Positions 10,570-21,688 of a stretch of 64,000 nucleotides of DNA are shown here, piece by piece. Under the pieces are notes generated by a model. It was not told the origin of the DNA, searched no databases, and saw nothing but the letters and a program-made list of their open reading frames with translations. Location of the stretch: the NCBI GenBank assembly GCA_038087015.1, contig JASBNA010000085.1, forward strand, positions 91,266-155,265, read 5' to 3'. The translations under genes were made by a program, and so were the position numbers. Every line of letters starts with the position of its first letter. Positions within the stretch are counted from its first letter, which is position 1. This DNA comes from Cerrena zonata (Eukaryota; Basidiomycota; Agaricomycetes; Polyporales; Cerrenaceae).

Positions 10570-11942
10570 TCAGATGCGATGATCTATTGACGGGAGTCCA
10601 TCAGCCACCTTCGCTGTTCTCTCCCTTGCAACCATCCTGCTCTCGGATATTCGGTCCACGGCTGCTCTGATGGCACGAAGCTGAATTTCAATCGGGATCT
10701 GGTCCTCGACAAGAGTGGGAGTGGCCACACGAATCCTCAATTCTTCCATATCCTCGCCCATGGACTGCACGAGTTGCAGGGTTCTCCCGACATGGGCTAG
10801 AGCTCGAAGTCTGTATTCGCCCACATTCCGGAGTAAGTCCAGGCGTTGGTCGATATTCCATAGGCGTCTTCTATTCCCACCAAGCATCGTCCAGAGTTCA
10901 GACAAAACCTGGGATTGTTCACCTGTAACAGATGAGCGCTCACGAGAAAGGATATCGTGTAAAACATGAAGACGTTGCTCTAATCGATCCAAGTTTGTCA
11001 ACGTAGACTCGCATTGCAACACGACTTGGCCCGTTTGCGTGGCAAAAAGACTCATGACATCCTGGAAAGTGGTAGCTACGACGCGTTGAACACCAGACTC
11101 GGCATCAGTTAAAGGCCATGACCACGACCATATTGTTTGAAGGAGGCCCGCATTCGTAGATTTGGCTGTCTCAAATTCGATGGTGCGGAAGGCATACTCG
11201 TTCGCAGCAAGGATACTACATATATAATGATTCGCTCAGTCGTCGTCTCCGGAATCTGATTCAAACTCACTGATCAACCGCGCCACTGACTCTTGCATTG
11301 AGTTTCTGGAGATCACGCGCGGTGGCCCTGGCTTCGTCTACAAATGCTTCTAGCGCATCCGCGATGGAGCCGCGTGTAGTCAGATCGCTGACTTTGACTA
11401 GGGAAATGAGATCGCTGGTAGCCATTTGCGCCATTTTGATGTCCAGGGAGAGTTGTGAACCATCTGCAGAACCGGCCATCAGCTCGCTCAAGCTTACGCT
11501 CTGCAAGCTGACTAGAGCTGGAAAATCGGGCTTCGGAACGACGCCTGTACTAGCAGAGCCGGTCTGACGGCTGTCGAAACGATGGGCGGCAAGATCGCCA
11601 CAGAAAGTGGAAAGGACGGGGACATCGCATACTGGTCTGACGATCTTATCCAGCATCAACGTCGCGAAGGCTGACAGGGCCCATCCAGAAATCCATACCA
11701 CGCAGAGTAACGCTAGTGGGTACCGCAGAATGGAGAATGAGAGACGTAAAACGTCCCAAAACAATCGCCACAGAAAATAACCTAGGGTTCTGGTCATCGC
11801 GGTGTCAAAGGTTCCCGGATTTTCGTTCTTCTGTGCCCAAGAGATTGAAATAGTAGCTATGTAAACCAAATGTCGGTAGGTTAAGACTGACGCAGCTAAT
11901 CATGGGCTTACCCTGATCACCTTCCGGTTTGGGAACCGACAT
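10570..11942 (-). CDS. membrane-anchored coiled-coil protein of unknown function (left copy)
   Basis: Three exons (11912-11942, 11271-11856, 10570-11215) join in frame to 420 residues starting MSVPKPEGDQA. After a short N-terminus comes a hydrophobic stretch from MTRTLGYFLWRLFWDVLRL through LALLCVVWISGWALSAFATL, which is likely one or two membrane helices. The rest is helical, with repeated heptad-like segments: LQKLNARVSGAVDHILAANE, STLTNLDRLEQRLHVLHDIL and VEDQIPIEIQLRAIRAAVDR. The fold resembles a family of single-pass coiled-coil membrane proteins that I believe is common in agaricomycetes, but I cannot name a function. The right-arm copy is identical from MTRTLGY onward but has a different first exon. 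It lies tandem to the RING gene on the same strand. Confidence 0.7.
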
Positions 11943-13214
11943 TGTTTGAAGCAAAAGTCGAATTATTGGATCTGGAGTCGTTAGGAACAAAGAAAGGCGT
12001 ACTGTCAACTTCGTCACTTGAGGGGACGTTTCAGTGGCACTGGTCATGGGATCAGTTACTGGAAAATCCACATGGGCCACATGCCGGTACCGGTTGTATC
12101 TCCCGAGCTCCGCTCCCGATGCCTGCACCGCGCAACGAGCACAGACTATACGAATATTCACAAGAACACTATCTCCAAATCCTGACGGGAGTGCCTCTGT
12201 GCGTTGGGCTCGAAGTCGCCAAAGAGGTCATTTCTGTTTGTGCTTTGAGACCTGAACATGTACAGCGGTGGAGAGGCCGAAAGAAGAGAGGAAAAATGCC
12301 GAAAGACAAGAATACTGAATCGAACACACGTGCCACCACCGTTGCTCAAGATGCCGGAGGGGAGGGGGCAGAGATCAAGGTCTGGCATTACTATAGCAAT
12401 TATCTAGAGTATAAGCAGGTAAGTACTCATTGTGGACGTAAACGCATGAGGACTGATGTACACATTTGAAGTGTCGCCTCATTCCGAGCTTCAGGATGGG
12501 CTTCACGTCGGAGGATAATAGATACATTCTCGGAGTCGTTTGATATAATACTCGCTATCCTTCTTTCATCACCGAGTGAGTTGAAGTGACGGTGATAGCA
12601 ACGACAGGAAATGTGGATAGGGAATGGGTGAGCTGTGGTGAGAAACCGCCCTCTGTCGTGATTTCGAGTTCTGCAAATGAGAAGTGCCCATTGAGTATGA
12701 TTAGCTTTCGCTATGTTTTGTTCATGTGGTCGCATGATGGGTTTCTACTTACATCGCAAATAGAGTCCATAATCCACCGTAATCAATACAAAGAAGAATA
12801 GGCTTGCTCCAGGTGTAAGGAGACAGAACAGCCTCTGAAATAGCCGAGGAGGGGGTCGGCGAAGAGCTAAGAAAAAACACAAACCACATTAGTCTTTTAC
12901 CGCATGAGCAAAGAGTCCGCCAGTCGAATAAAGCATTGAGTCACGATGCAACGCCCGTCCGTAAATGGATCGATGCGTGAGAGTGACTGTTCGAACAGAC
13001 AGTGAAACGACAGAGGATGCAAGAAAGACACACGGAAGTAGTAGCGATAACAGTGGGGGCCAGATGCAGCCACAGCGAAGCATGCACACGTCTACACATT
13101 AACTCCCGTCCCTCGTCAACAACTAGAGTCAACTAGCAGCCTGGTTGCGAGTGATTCGAGGCTGAGCTCCTCGAACAGAAAGTCGAATCCGAACGAAACG
13201 AAGTAGACTCACTG
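11943..13214. other. diverged core of the left arm, no supported gene
   Basis: It aligns with about 27810-29086 in the right arm only in patches, with many substitutions and indels, in contrast to the identical blocks on both sides. Short similar peptide fragments occur on both copies, for example CSNSHSHASIHLRTGVAS here and CLNSHSHARISLRMGIAS in the right arm. No continuous gene can be supported. It includes the divergent 5' region of the membrane protein gene. Confidence 0.5.
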
Positions 13215-14550
13215 CAGCACACTTCGTTTCCGGTACCAGGTATCCTTTGGGTTGATTCATTGTTTCGCTAATCCGATCGTCAGAGTATTATGGGACGAAG
13301 AGAGGCTCGACTTACGGAACCCGTGTCCAACCTTGGCAATCCTAGGAGTTCGTCAACTGATCCTGTCACAGTATTGATTGATGTCGTAGAACGGATGCTT
13401 GAGGATACCTGCAGTATGAGTACCACATTCTATGATTCCATCCGCGAGAAATTTCGGGATACGATCGTCTCTACACTCTGAGAAACGTAGACGGAGTGAG
13501 GGCATTGGGTGGACAATTGTCTCGACCATGCATGGCATACACCCTGCATGTAGAAGCTGGGTCAGCTGCATACGAGAAACAGCAACACGGGCAAAGAACA
13601 GCGGTACCGTGAGTGAGCAGGAAACAATATGTGTGACCGACCACCGGCTGGTGACTGCGTGTCTGGCCGCATCTATGCACTACTGGACACATCATGTCTT
13701 TGCCGTGCACAACAGCCCAGACGAGTCCTCAGACAGATGGTCATGTCATATCCACCGCTTGTGACCACGCTCACCGACAGGACGGGAAGCCCCGACGATC
13801 ACCCACAGAACGCATATGAAGAAACAAGGTCTTCGCAAGGCTACCTCCATAGAACGTAGTTGAGGACGAAGAGAAGTGTCGGATGATACAGTAATCGGTG
13901 CGGAACACGGTGCTACGGCCAGCGACTTCAGTCGACAGAATTTCAGAGGTAAAAAAGGCCCTCGCTTACCATGTTCGTGTCCAGTCCCAGTAGTAATAGA
14001 GAACCTGGCGAAGCTCCGAGTCGTCAAAGGCCCGTCCCAGGTTAGGTTGCAACTGTGTATGAGCAGGCCGATACTTCTGGTGACGATATCGATCGCGCTA
14101 TCTGGCGTTGTCGCTCGGACGGCTTCCGAGATGAACCTGGAAACGAGAGTACATCCTACATACGGAAACAGATCAGCTTGTATACGCAGAACATTGATAC
14201 GATAGGATGATACCTAGTGGGACAACCTGCGGAGAAAAAAGACGACACTCGAGATGTGTGACTGATCACCGACGTCAGCGACTGACTGGTACTGACTGGT
14301 ACTGACTGGTACTGACTGGTACTGACTGGTACTGACTGGGACCGACCACTGACATCAGCGACTGACCACCAACTGACTGCGTCTGTGGCCGCATCTATGC
14401 ACTACTGGACACATCGTGTCTTTGCCGTGCACAACAGCTCAGACGAGCCCTCCAGCGGATAGTAGATGATGCCGAAGTACAGATGGGAGTCATGATCGAC
14501 CAGAGTCGACCTGCTCAGCGTGCCAGACGCCAGGCGCTTGTATTCTTTCC
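13215..14550. other. repeated gene-poor block of the unit
   Basis: This block occurs here, at 26488-27810 (inverted) and in part at 32893-33813 (inverted), with a diverged fragment at 1405-1885. A 109-codon frame at 13876-14205 is unchanged in all three close copies. That follows from recent duplication and is not evidence for a gene. Confidence 0.6.
14284..14340 (+). repeat. 10-bp tandem repeat (tactgactgg)n
   Basis: About five to six copies of a 10-base unit, also present inverted at 26705-26764 and 33115-33174 with similar copy number. It is part of the duplicated unit. Confidence 0.9.
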
Positions 14551-14668
14551 CACCATTGACCTAGTATGTATACGCGTACACAAAATCTATGACTTATCGG
14601 ACGGAGTCCGAGTTCGGTCGCTTTCAATATCTGCCGCTAACTGACCTTGTCCTATACCATTGTCAGAC

Positions 14669-14706
14669 ACAATTACAATGCAACCTTGACCACACTACGC
14701 TATGCA
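14669..14706 (+). repeat. short unit-edge direct repeat, inner copy
   Basis: It reads 'caattacaatgcaacc' then 'ttgaccacactacgctatg', matching 8296-8335 with about three differences. Its inverse is found at the junction of the two right-hand units (32749-32786). Confidence 0.8.
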
Positions 14707-14748
14707 TTCCAGTCCTGCTCCCCTTCGCACATAAGTACATCACTGATA

Positions 14749-15079
14749 ATGCCAACCCTAGCACCGATGAACGCCGAGCATCTGCGTCAATGCTACCTCT
14801 CTCAGAGTGACGATGAGGCCGGTGCTATCCCTTATGATCAAAGTAAGTATTATACGACTCCAATCGATGACTTTTGACCTCCAAATGACCGGTTTCGATC
14901 ATCTTCGACGTCATGTATCGTAGCGTGTGCTTCTGTTTATAGTTACCACTATAGGTAGCCATCGTCAATCGACACCCCGACTTCGTTTCCTGAATACACC
15001 TGAGCGTCTACGCAGTACCTTTGGACAGAGCATTGAGAGTACCCTACTGGTATATCATATATGTCTCTTGGTATCGTAG
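14749..15079 (+). CDS. possible small two-exon protein, unrecognised
   Basis: An ATG at 14749 opens MPTLAPMNAEHLRQCYLSQS. A GT..AG intron of about 100 bases joins to a frame with RQSTPRLRFLNTPERLRSTF, stopping at 15079 (about 77 residues). The frame is kept across the splice, which is mild support. No family is recognised. It could be the first exons of a longer gene, or chance. Confidence 0.3.
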
Positions 15080-15426
15080 TTCTCGTGAAGTCAACATACC
15101 CGTAGCATCTGCAACCTTCTGCACGAACCCCATTTGACAGAGTGAGGCTAACATCGTTCCGCCATCTCCAGGGCTAGGGAGAGATTAGTACCCATAACTG
15201 CAATCCGTGATTGAAACTCTCATCCAAAGAGTATTTCGAACTGACTATCATCCTTGAACTAGGTCCACACGAGGCGTGCGGATGGATACTTATATAAGGC
15301 TGTTGCTGATGAACTCAACCTCCAAGTGGCACTTCTCGCGAACCCTCTTTGTTGCACCCATAGACTCACTTGATACCCGACACATCTACCCTCCCTGAAC
15401 TCTCACTACCCCTATCTCCTCAGACT

Positions 15427-17354
15427 ATGGCACAACCAACACAAGGAAACACAATACACAATGTGCCCGCGCCCCCGTGCGCCACTCTTGTGGCACTGTA
15501 CCATCCTACCATCCAAATTCCAATTTTCCGAGCGTATAAGCCACTCATATTTGGGAAGAGTACTTTCCAACCCTTTCATATTGACGAGACTCAGAGCCTA
15601 GGTTCGTAATTCTAGTCTCTACTCATAGAGGTATCGGGTTCGAATTGACGTTTACATAAATCAGAGGACAAACATTTCAGTCTCCTGGTATGTTTGGATG
15701 AGATCGAACGACTCACTTTCAGAATCCGGGATCTTAGCAAGCAGGGGACATTCGTAGTTATCCTTTCAACTCTATCTTGGGATCCTTGTCGTGCTGATTA
15801 TACCTCCTCGAAATTATAGGTGAATGGTTTGCATGCTTCAAATACGAAAGAAGTAAGATACGGCGGGTTTATAACATTCGGTACAACCCCTTTGAAAGGC
15901 AGCCCTGCTCTTGGTGAGTCTTCAGACATTATATCAATATATCCCTACGCTCTCTCATGTGACATCTGCATTGTTAGTTTTACAACTTCGGAAGCAGAGT
16001 CCGGCACCACAGGTAGATAGACCCTTATTTTTGATGAATCAAATGACCCATAAATCCGGTTACATAGATCTGCAACGAATTCCGTATTGGGAAGATGTTT
16101 GTGTGGTTTATTTATATACTATCGCATCTCTCCCTGATGTAACCTCACAGAATCGGAGAGGGTGGTTTCTCGGTAGTGAAGCTCGCTCATAGGCACTGCA
16201 CAGACACCAAATTTGCAGTGAAGGTAATCAGGCGCTGTAACCTGCCGGGCTTTTCAGATGATCCTACGCAACGAGAGATTGACATCATTCGAGCTGTCAA
16301 ACATGTACGTGCCTGTACTACGAATCTCCACATCCAATTGCAACAAAATTATTCAAGCTAATCGATGCTATGCCCAGCCAAACATTGTCTCCATAATCGA
16401 TATATTCCAAGATATATGCAGACATTGTGAGTGGCTCGATACTGGAAATATCCGAGATATTTGTTTTGTAACTTTTATGCCACCTAATAGATGTAGTGAT
16501 GGAACTAGCACCGCTTGGTTCTGCTGAAGACCTACTCAAAGAACGAATGCATGTAGGTGCGCAGCAAAGTTTCCCTGTTTCGTATCCTTGACTTATTCAC
16601 TGATACCGCAATACTCAGATCAATCCCTTGTCCGCGAAACAGCCAGAAACATCTGTCCAGCTCTGCAATGTCTTCACAGAATGAATTATGTACATCGCGA
16701 TATCAAGCCCGCGGTACGTGTAATTTTCCAGCCGTCTTCTATCTCTTTCTCTGATCTGTACTATCTCAGAACTTGCTTCTCTTCTCGCTGGATCCTCCAT
16801 TGATAAAATTATCTGACTTTGGTCTCGCAAGAAAACTTGCAGGCGGACCCCTGTTTCAAGTAAGCCTTCCATATGACTACGGCTCCAATACTCTGTAATC
16901 TAACCGGGTGTAATCTCTCGCAGAGTATAGTTGGTACGAGATCATATATGGCTCCCGAGCTGATTAGCTATCAACAATACGACGCCCGTGTTGACATATG
17001 GAGCTTGGGTCGCACCCTCTTCTCCCTGTGAGCCTCCATGATCGCTTCGCACTGGCTCTTCCTGACAACACTGATTTCGGACATAGTTTATTCGGTATTG
17101 ACGAAAATCTCAACAAACTTCCACTTCTGCCATGTGACCTAGGTAACGATAATTTCCTCCCCAAAACTAGGGTTCGATTAATGTTGACTCGTTTGATTTT
17201 GATTCCCACATGAACGTAATCAGCTAAACAAGTACTTATGGGGATGCTTGAGAAAGATCCTGAAGTTCGGTGGTCTCTGGAAGAGGTTTTGCAATCACAG
17301 TGGTTGGAGGAGGAAGAGGAGGAAGAGGAAGAGAACGAGGAGGAAGAGGAGTAG
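15427..17354 (+). CDS. FHA-domain serine/threonine kinase, Chk2/Cds1-like
   Basis: Kinases of this architecture read phosphothreonine through the FHA domain and act in DNA-damage checkpoints. About 12 exons join to roughly 387 residues. The FHA part has FRAYKPLIFGKS, EDKHFSLLV, IRDLSKQGTF then VNGLHASN (the usual DLS-x-GTFVNG). The kinase has RIGEGGFSVVKLA (glycine loop), FAVKVIRR (catalytic Lys), PNIVSIIDIF, YVHRDIKPANLL, LSDFGLARKL, GTRSYMAPELISYQQ and DARVDIWSLGRTLFSL, all catalytic residues present. The C-terminus is LEKDPEVRWSLEEVLQSQWL followed by a run of Glu. The DNA after TLFSL reads as a stop only if a 59-base GTGAGC..CATAG intron (17028-17086) is ignored. Joints between 15914 and 16150 are the least certain. 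The start is ATG 15427. The gene lies in the spacer between the inverted arms. Confidence 0.8.
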
Positions 17355-17944
17355 GTTCAATTGCGGTTTTCAAAACCTATGTCACTTGCGTTTGAACTTT
17401 GTTTTCAACTTGAACACCTCACTCTATGGTCCCCAGTTTGGTAAGTACATACTACTAGTGCCTCGGATTTCTGGTCAGACATATTTGATACGGAATACAG
17501 TGTTTGTTCTGATTACATGTACCAATATTACTGATTGGTCAATGACACCCTGAGATTCAAATATCCTAATTGTTGCAATGGTGGGGGAGCATCCTATGGT
17601 GTTTGAACTGTATGAAAATCATTGTGAGGATACTTGTTTACTCAAGCCCCCAAGCAAGCGCCTCTACTTATCCTTGACGTCTAGTTTATGAGACCAGAAA
17701 CCATATTTCATGATAATCATGACCCTTTTCACTAGTAATTTTTGATTGTTTGTTATTTAACATCAATAAAGGTAACCATTGATAGATGAAGATATAGCTT
17801 GACATCGACAAAAAGTAAAAACAAATAGTCAGATAGCAAAATTGAGAGATTGGTAAATATAACAAACAAAGCAATGACAACAAGGAGCCTCGAAAGGTGT
17901 AGGAAGAAAAACAAAACACAACAAGGGTATAGACAATTAGATCA
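17355..17944. other. intergenic, AT-rich
   Basis: This is the convergent 3' side of the kinase gene and the Ras-like gene. No gene or RNA was recognised. Confidence 0.5.
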
Positions 17945-18972
17945 TCACATAACGGAGCAATATTGCAAAGTGTTCTTTAGGGACATTGTGGACTTTGTCT
18001 TTTTCAAAGGCGGGGGCAGGGTTTGAGAGTGTTGCTTTAAGAGAGATCCAAATGCTTCGAGTATGGTTGTAGGCCACATTATTGAAGTTTCGTATATTGG
18101 GATCCCCCATTTGATCCTTTTCTCTTCAACCTCGGTTTGGGATATGTCCCGAGCCTGGATGTGGTTTTAAAAGGTTCTGGCTGAGCAAGGTACCATATAG
18201 CTGAGAGAGATATAAATACTCACCAGATCCACCGTGTGTGCAACAGCAATAATTGACAGTTTCTATTTGAGTTGATTTTAATGGGATGCAAACAAAGCAG
18301 AGGCTACTTACAATTTCGGGTTGGATGTTCCGTAATTGTAATATAATCTGTTCAGCAACCTCCAAGGTGTTTTTCTGCTCTAAACTGATATTGAGTTGCT
18401 ATGTCAGTATTGTGTCTATGCACAGAGTAGACCATGGGATCTCGGGCTGAGCGTACACACCTAAAAACGACCACAAACCCATTCACCTCTCTCAGATCGG
18501 GTACATCGATGCCTTTAACTCCCTTTACCCGTTTGTAGACATTTTCGACAATGAGATAATCGTCGAATCCTGGCGTGTCATATATTGAGACCTAAGAATA
18601 ACAATCAATGTAATAAATTCAAGTCATTTCAAGTCAATTCAAAAATGGAGACACACATCTGTACTGGCAGGATCGCCAGCACTCCCCAGATAATGGTATG
18701 TGTGATGGTACACGTCTGCAAAGTCAAAATAAGCAGGGTCCTTTCGTCGTTGTGCGGACAAACCATGAATTGTCGGATTATAGCCTGAAGATAACCGACG
18801 AGAGCAAAACTTAGATACCAGGGATGTTTTACCGGAGAAGTTCGCTGCAGGTAGTAGGTGTGTTAGAGTCAGTTGCAGTACATTTATGATCGGAAAACTA
18901 GATGAACATTGACTAACCTCCGAGGGCAATGAGGCTGACCTTTGGCCTTTCTGTGGAAACCGAGAGTGTCAT
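17945..18972 (-). CDS. Ras-like small GTPase with CAAX motif, unusual G4
   Basis: Six exons (18918-18972, 18657-18844, 18461-18591, 18312-18384, 18224-18262, 17945-18154) join in frame to 231 residues. The P-loop is split by an intron and reads GANFSGKTS (GxxxxGKT). The G3 region reads VSIYDTPGFDDY (DxxG). A Ras-like C-terminal helix appears as PIYETSIMWPTTILEAFGSL, where ETS matches the G5 loop. The protein ends CSVM, a canonical CAAX box, so it is likely prenylated and membrane-attached. The G4 position, normally NKxD for guanine recognition, reads AHTVDL with Asn and Lys replaced. The switch region is long (RRKDPAYFDFADVYHHTYHY). It may be an atypical GTPase with altered nucleotide use, or one that binds without cycling. 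All introns are GT..AG. Confidence 0.75.
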
Positions 18973-19819
18973 AATATTGCGTGTGCTGTCAGCGTATGAA
19001 ATTAATGGTGCAGTGCAGGAAGTGCTGTCAAACGTTGTAACCAACACATTAACATTAGGAGGTTCCGTCAAACTCTGGCAAACTCTGTCAGATGCTGTCA
19101 GACGCTGTCAGACGCTGTCAGACACTGTCAGACACTGTCAGACTTAGAAAATGAGTACATGATGGTGATTCAAATATTACGTTTTAACACAAGCGATTCT
19201 CAGGGGAATTGGACCTTTGGAGGAGAGGGTATTTGCTATGACATTTGAAGCTTGGTAGCTTGAGGTTCAGAAATGGAGGTTCGTAGATCTAGAAGACAAA
19301 GGGTCACGCGTCGGCACTGTCGATCAAATCATGACACATTGCGATAGAGAATTTCCTTGGGTCCCAGGAGCTTGAATTGTGGTTGGATTCTCGGTCGACG
19401 TCTGTCCTCTAGGTTTAGAGAAACTTATCTTATACATCCTCACTCGAACCGATCGTGGGGTCTTGCCACACGCCTTACTAAGTAAGAATTTTAGGTCATA
19501 GCTCGCCGCATATTAGAAGACATTCCCCCGAAGTGATGACTTATAATCATCCTGATCTGGCACATCTGAATGCACGTCTTGAATTCTCACTTTTCTAGGG
19601 GACTACGACTTTTCTGATATAATGGGAGGGAAGTCACCCACGCCACTTCGTATTGAGGATTTAATCGCTGAGCTCTGCAGTGGCTCTAACTCTAACTCTG
19701 ACCTATCCACATCCTACCCATCTACCCCTCAATAACCTCTATAAGAGAATATAACATTCCCAAGCGGCAGGAAGCACATATACAAGCTATTTCGACCTAC
19801 TATTTGTATCGTGGGCCAC
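18973..19819. other. intergenic with a short tandem array
   Basis: The divergent promoter region of the Ras-like gene and the coiled-coil gene. It contains the 10-bp tandem repeat at 19061-19143. Confidence 0.5.
19061..19143 (+). repeat. 10-bp tandem repeat (gtcagacgct)n, degenerate
   Basis: About eight units of 'ctgtcagacg' with single-base variants, more degenerate toward the left end. It is unrelated to the array in the duplicated unit. Confidence 0.85.
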
Positions 19820-20459
19820 ATGCCGAACTCCCAGAGTAGATTACCTATTATCATGGAAGAACATCTCAAGTCCGAAGGAATCAAGACGGAGGTTGCTACA
19901 ATCGCAGAGCTTACTGTGGAGCTCCGGACGCAAAAGATCATGTATAGCGAGGTGAGCTTGTTTCAATCCCACCTATTCGATCAAGAGACTGAAGAGGCTC
20001 GTCGAAAGCTCGAAAGGCAGAAAAAATTGCTGCAGGAGATGAATGGCACTCGTATCAGGACAGTCCAGTTTCTTTTCAGTGAATTCCATGCTCTCTTTCG
20101 TGATGTAATTGCCACTCTGGCTACGAAAGTCGACGATCGCCAACTCTCGGAACAACTTGCTACAATGATCGATGATTATCCTGCACCGGTAGGTCTTATA
20201 AAATTCCTATACCGACATCACAGGACTAATAGACAGCTATTCATGATTACAGGAGGGGGAAATTGTATCAACGAGTCAGCTCCAAGATCGGCTTCAGTAC
20301 GTACTACGTCAGATTAGAGAAACCAAATACCGGTTTAGAAGGAGAGAGCAGATATTGTCTCAGATCGACAGTGTTGAGCTGGAGGCGGCACTGGCATTCA
20401 AAGAGGACATGTTGAAAGTCATCGCAGCATGCGCCGACGATGCCACTCTTTCGGAGTGA
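19820..20459 (+). CDS. coiled-coil protein, 191 residues, unrecognised
   Basis: Two exons (19820-20188 and 20253-20459) join in frame through a 64-base GT..AG intron. The ATG at 19820 is preferred over the in-frame GTG upstream. The protein is almost entirely helical and charged. TEEARRKLERQKKLLQEMNG and LQYVLRQIRETKYRFRREQ show heptad spacing. No catalytic or binding motif is visible. It ends DDATLSE. It may be a structural or adaptor protein. Confidence 0.5.
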
Positions 20460-21688
20460 GGTAATCTGATATCGCTTCACAATGTACTCTCGGTAATAAT
20501 TGGAATCCAACCTACTTTGAGACCCGAATGAAGGGATCCAGATATGGTGGGCGAAAGGCATGCGTAACTGACATTAGGACCAGTAGACGACGCATTTCGG
20601 CAAACCAGATATTCAGAAAGACAATTTGAATCACTAGACGAAGTGAAATTACATGACGGTCAGGGAACGGTGAGACTAGCCCCATATGCATCGCGTGAAT
20701 AGGGCGGGGTCATGTCTCTCTTCCCACTTGCACATCATCCCAGTGAGCAGCGCATAGCGCTTTGATTTGACCGGCGCGTGATGAAAGCATGTTGATAAGT
20801 ATCGAGACGGATATTATGCAATAGGTTCGAGCATCAGTCTCAAAAAGAGCCGGCCAGCGATGCGAGCGTCGTGGGCGAGGATGGGGAACGAAGAGGCTTT
20901 GAACATATGCGAGAGTTGAAAAAGGAGGAACCATAAATGAGTGTGATTGAACTTATCGTACACGGTCGGACATCGTCGGACCCAGTCGAAACCGGTGGAG
21001 ATGATGGAAGACGTGTTGAGAGAGGAGATACCGGCAGGTGCCGTAGTCCTTTGCTTCACCACTCGGTGAGATACAGTCGAAGATCGAGGAAGGATCCCTC
21101 TCTAGTGCCTGGCGGATATAACCGGATGGGCGTACTCGGCTATATTGTCAGCGTGGTGCAAGAGTCTTGGGTGTTAAGGAGGAAAATCAGGATCACGGCC
21201 AACATCATCGTGCTCGCGTTTGACAGGGCCTCATCAGCGTTGTGGGCAGCTATCGACAACACAGCCTATGCGATGGTAATCAAATCAGCACCCCGCCATG
21301 GAATTTACACCCACGAGCAAAAGACGTGTCAACACTGGTCAGTAACGACCAGCAACTTGAACCTATATCGGGAGAGAGTGGGATACGAAGGCAACGTCGA
21401 CGAGTCCCATTGCATCTGAGCCTGGCCGGCCCGACTCCTCGCCAAGGAACTGAAGCATTATCAAATTGAACGGTCAGACCTGATCATCGAACCTACTTAT
21501 TATGAACATTGAATCATTTAATAGTTACCATGCCTTGTTTTAAACTCATGATCAATCAGAGACTGGGGCAGGTAACGCTTACTTGTAATTTACAAGAGAC
21601 GTAGTTTATATGTTTTAAGTTCAACGAACAATCATGCGACTAGTGGGAGTCAATATTCTCGAAATGTGAAAGCAGCTTGAGTACATTC
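20460..21688. other. no supported gene
   Basis: A 160-codon plus-strand frame at 20937-21419 has no recognisable domain or splice partners, and the opposite strand also has only short frames. I treat the stretch as intergenic or decayed. Confidence 0.4.

Larger units (their letters stand above)
8296..14706 (+). repeat. left arm of a ~6.3-kb inverted duplicated unit
   Basis: The reverse complement recurs at 26488-32786, with a further partial copy at 32749-33813. Predicted peptides on both strands are identical across large blocks (for example 10570-11055 against 30008-30493, and 13876-14205 against 26841-27170). Other blocks (about 8650-9080 and 11800-13200) are clearly diverged. A repeat of about 38 bp beginning near 8296 recurs in direct orientation at 14669, so the unit is bounded by short direct repeats. 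It carries two genes on its minus strand and about 2.5 kb of gene-poor sequence. Confidence 0.9.

Noticed and set aside
10715..10969. Antisense frames inside the membrane coiled-coil gene
   Set aside because: They are shadows of the real coding strand, repeated in both arms for the same reason.
13876..14205. A 109-codon frame found unchanged three times (also 26841-27170 and 33250-33579)
   Set aside because: Its conservation is explained by recent duplication of the whole DNA block. The opposite strand is equally open and no splice or domain evidence exists.
14284..14340. CRISPR-like or telomeric interpretation of the 10-bp arrays
   Set aside because: There are no spacers and no TTAGGG-type unit. 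These are simple tandem repeats in a eukaryotic genome.
17028..17086. Apparent stop and frameshift in the kinase domain after TLFSL
   Set aside because: A GTGAGC..CATAG intron of 59 bases removes it and keeps the frame to LFGIDENLNKLP, so the kinase is probably intact.
20937..21419. 160-codon frame as a gene
   Set aside because: There are no recognisable motifs, the composition is mixed, and no supporting splice structure was seen.
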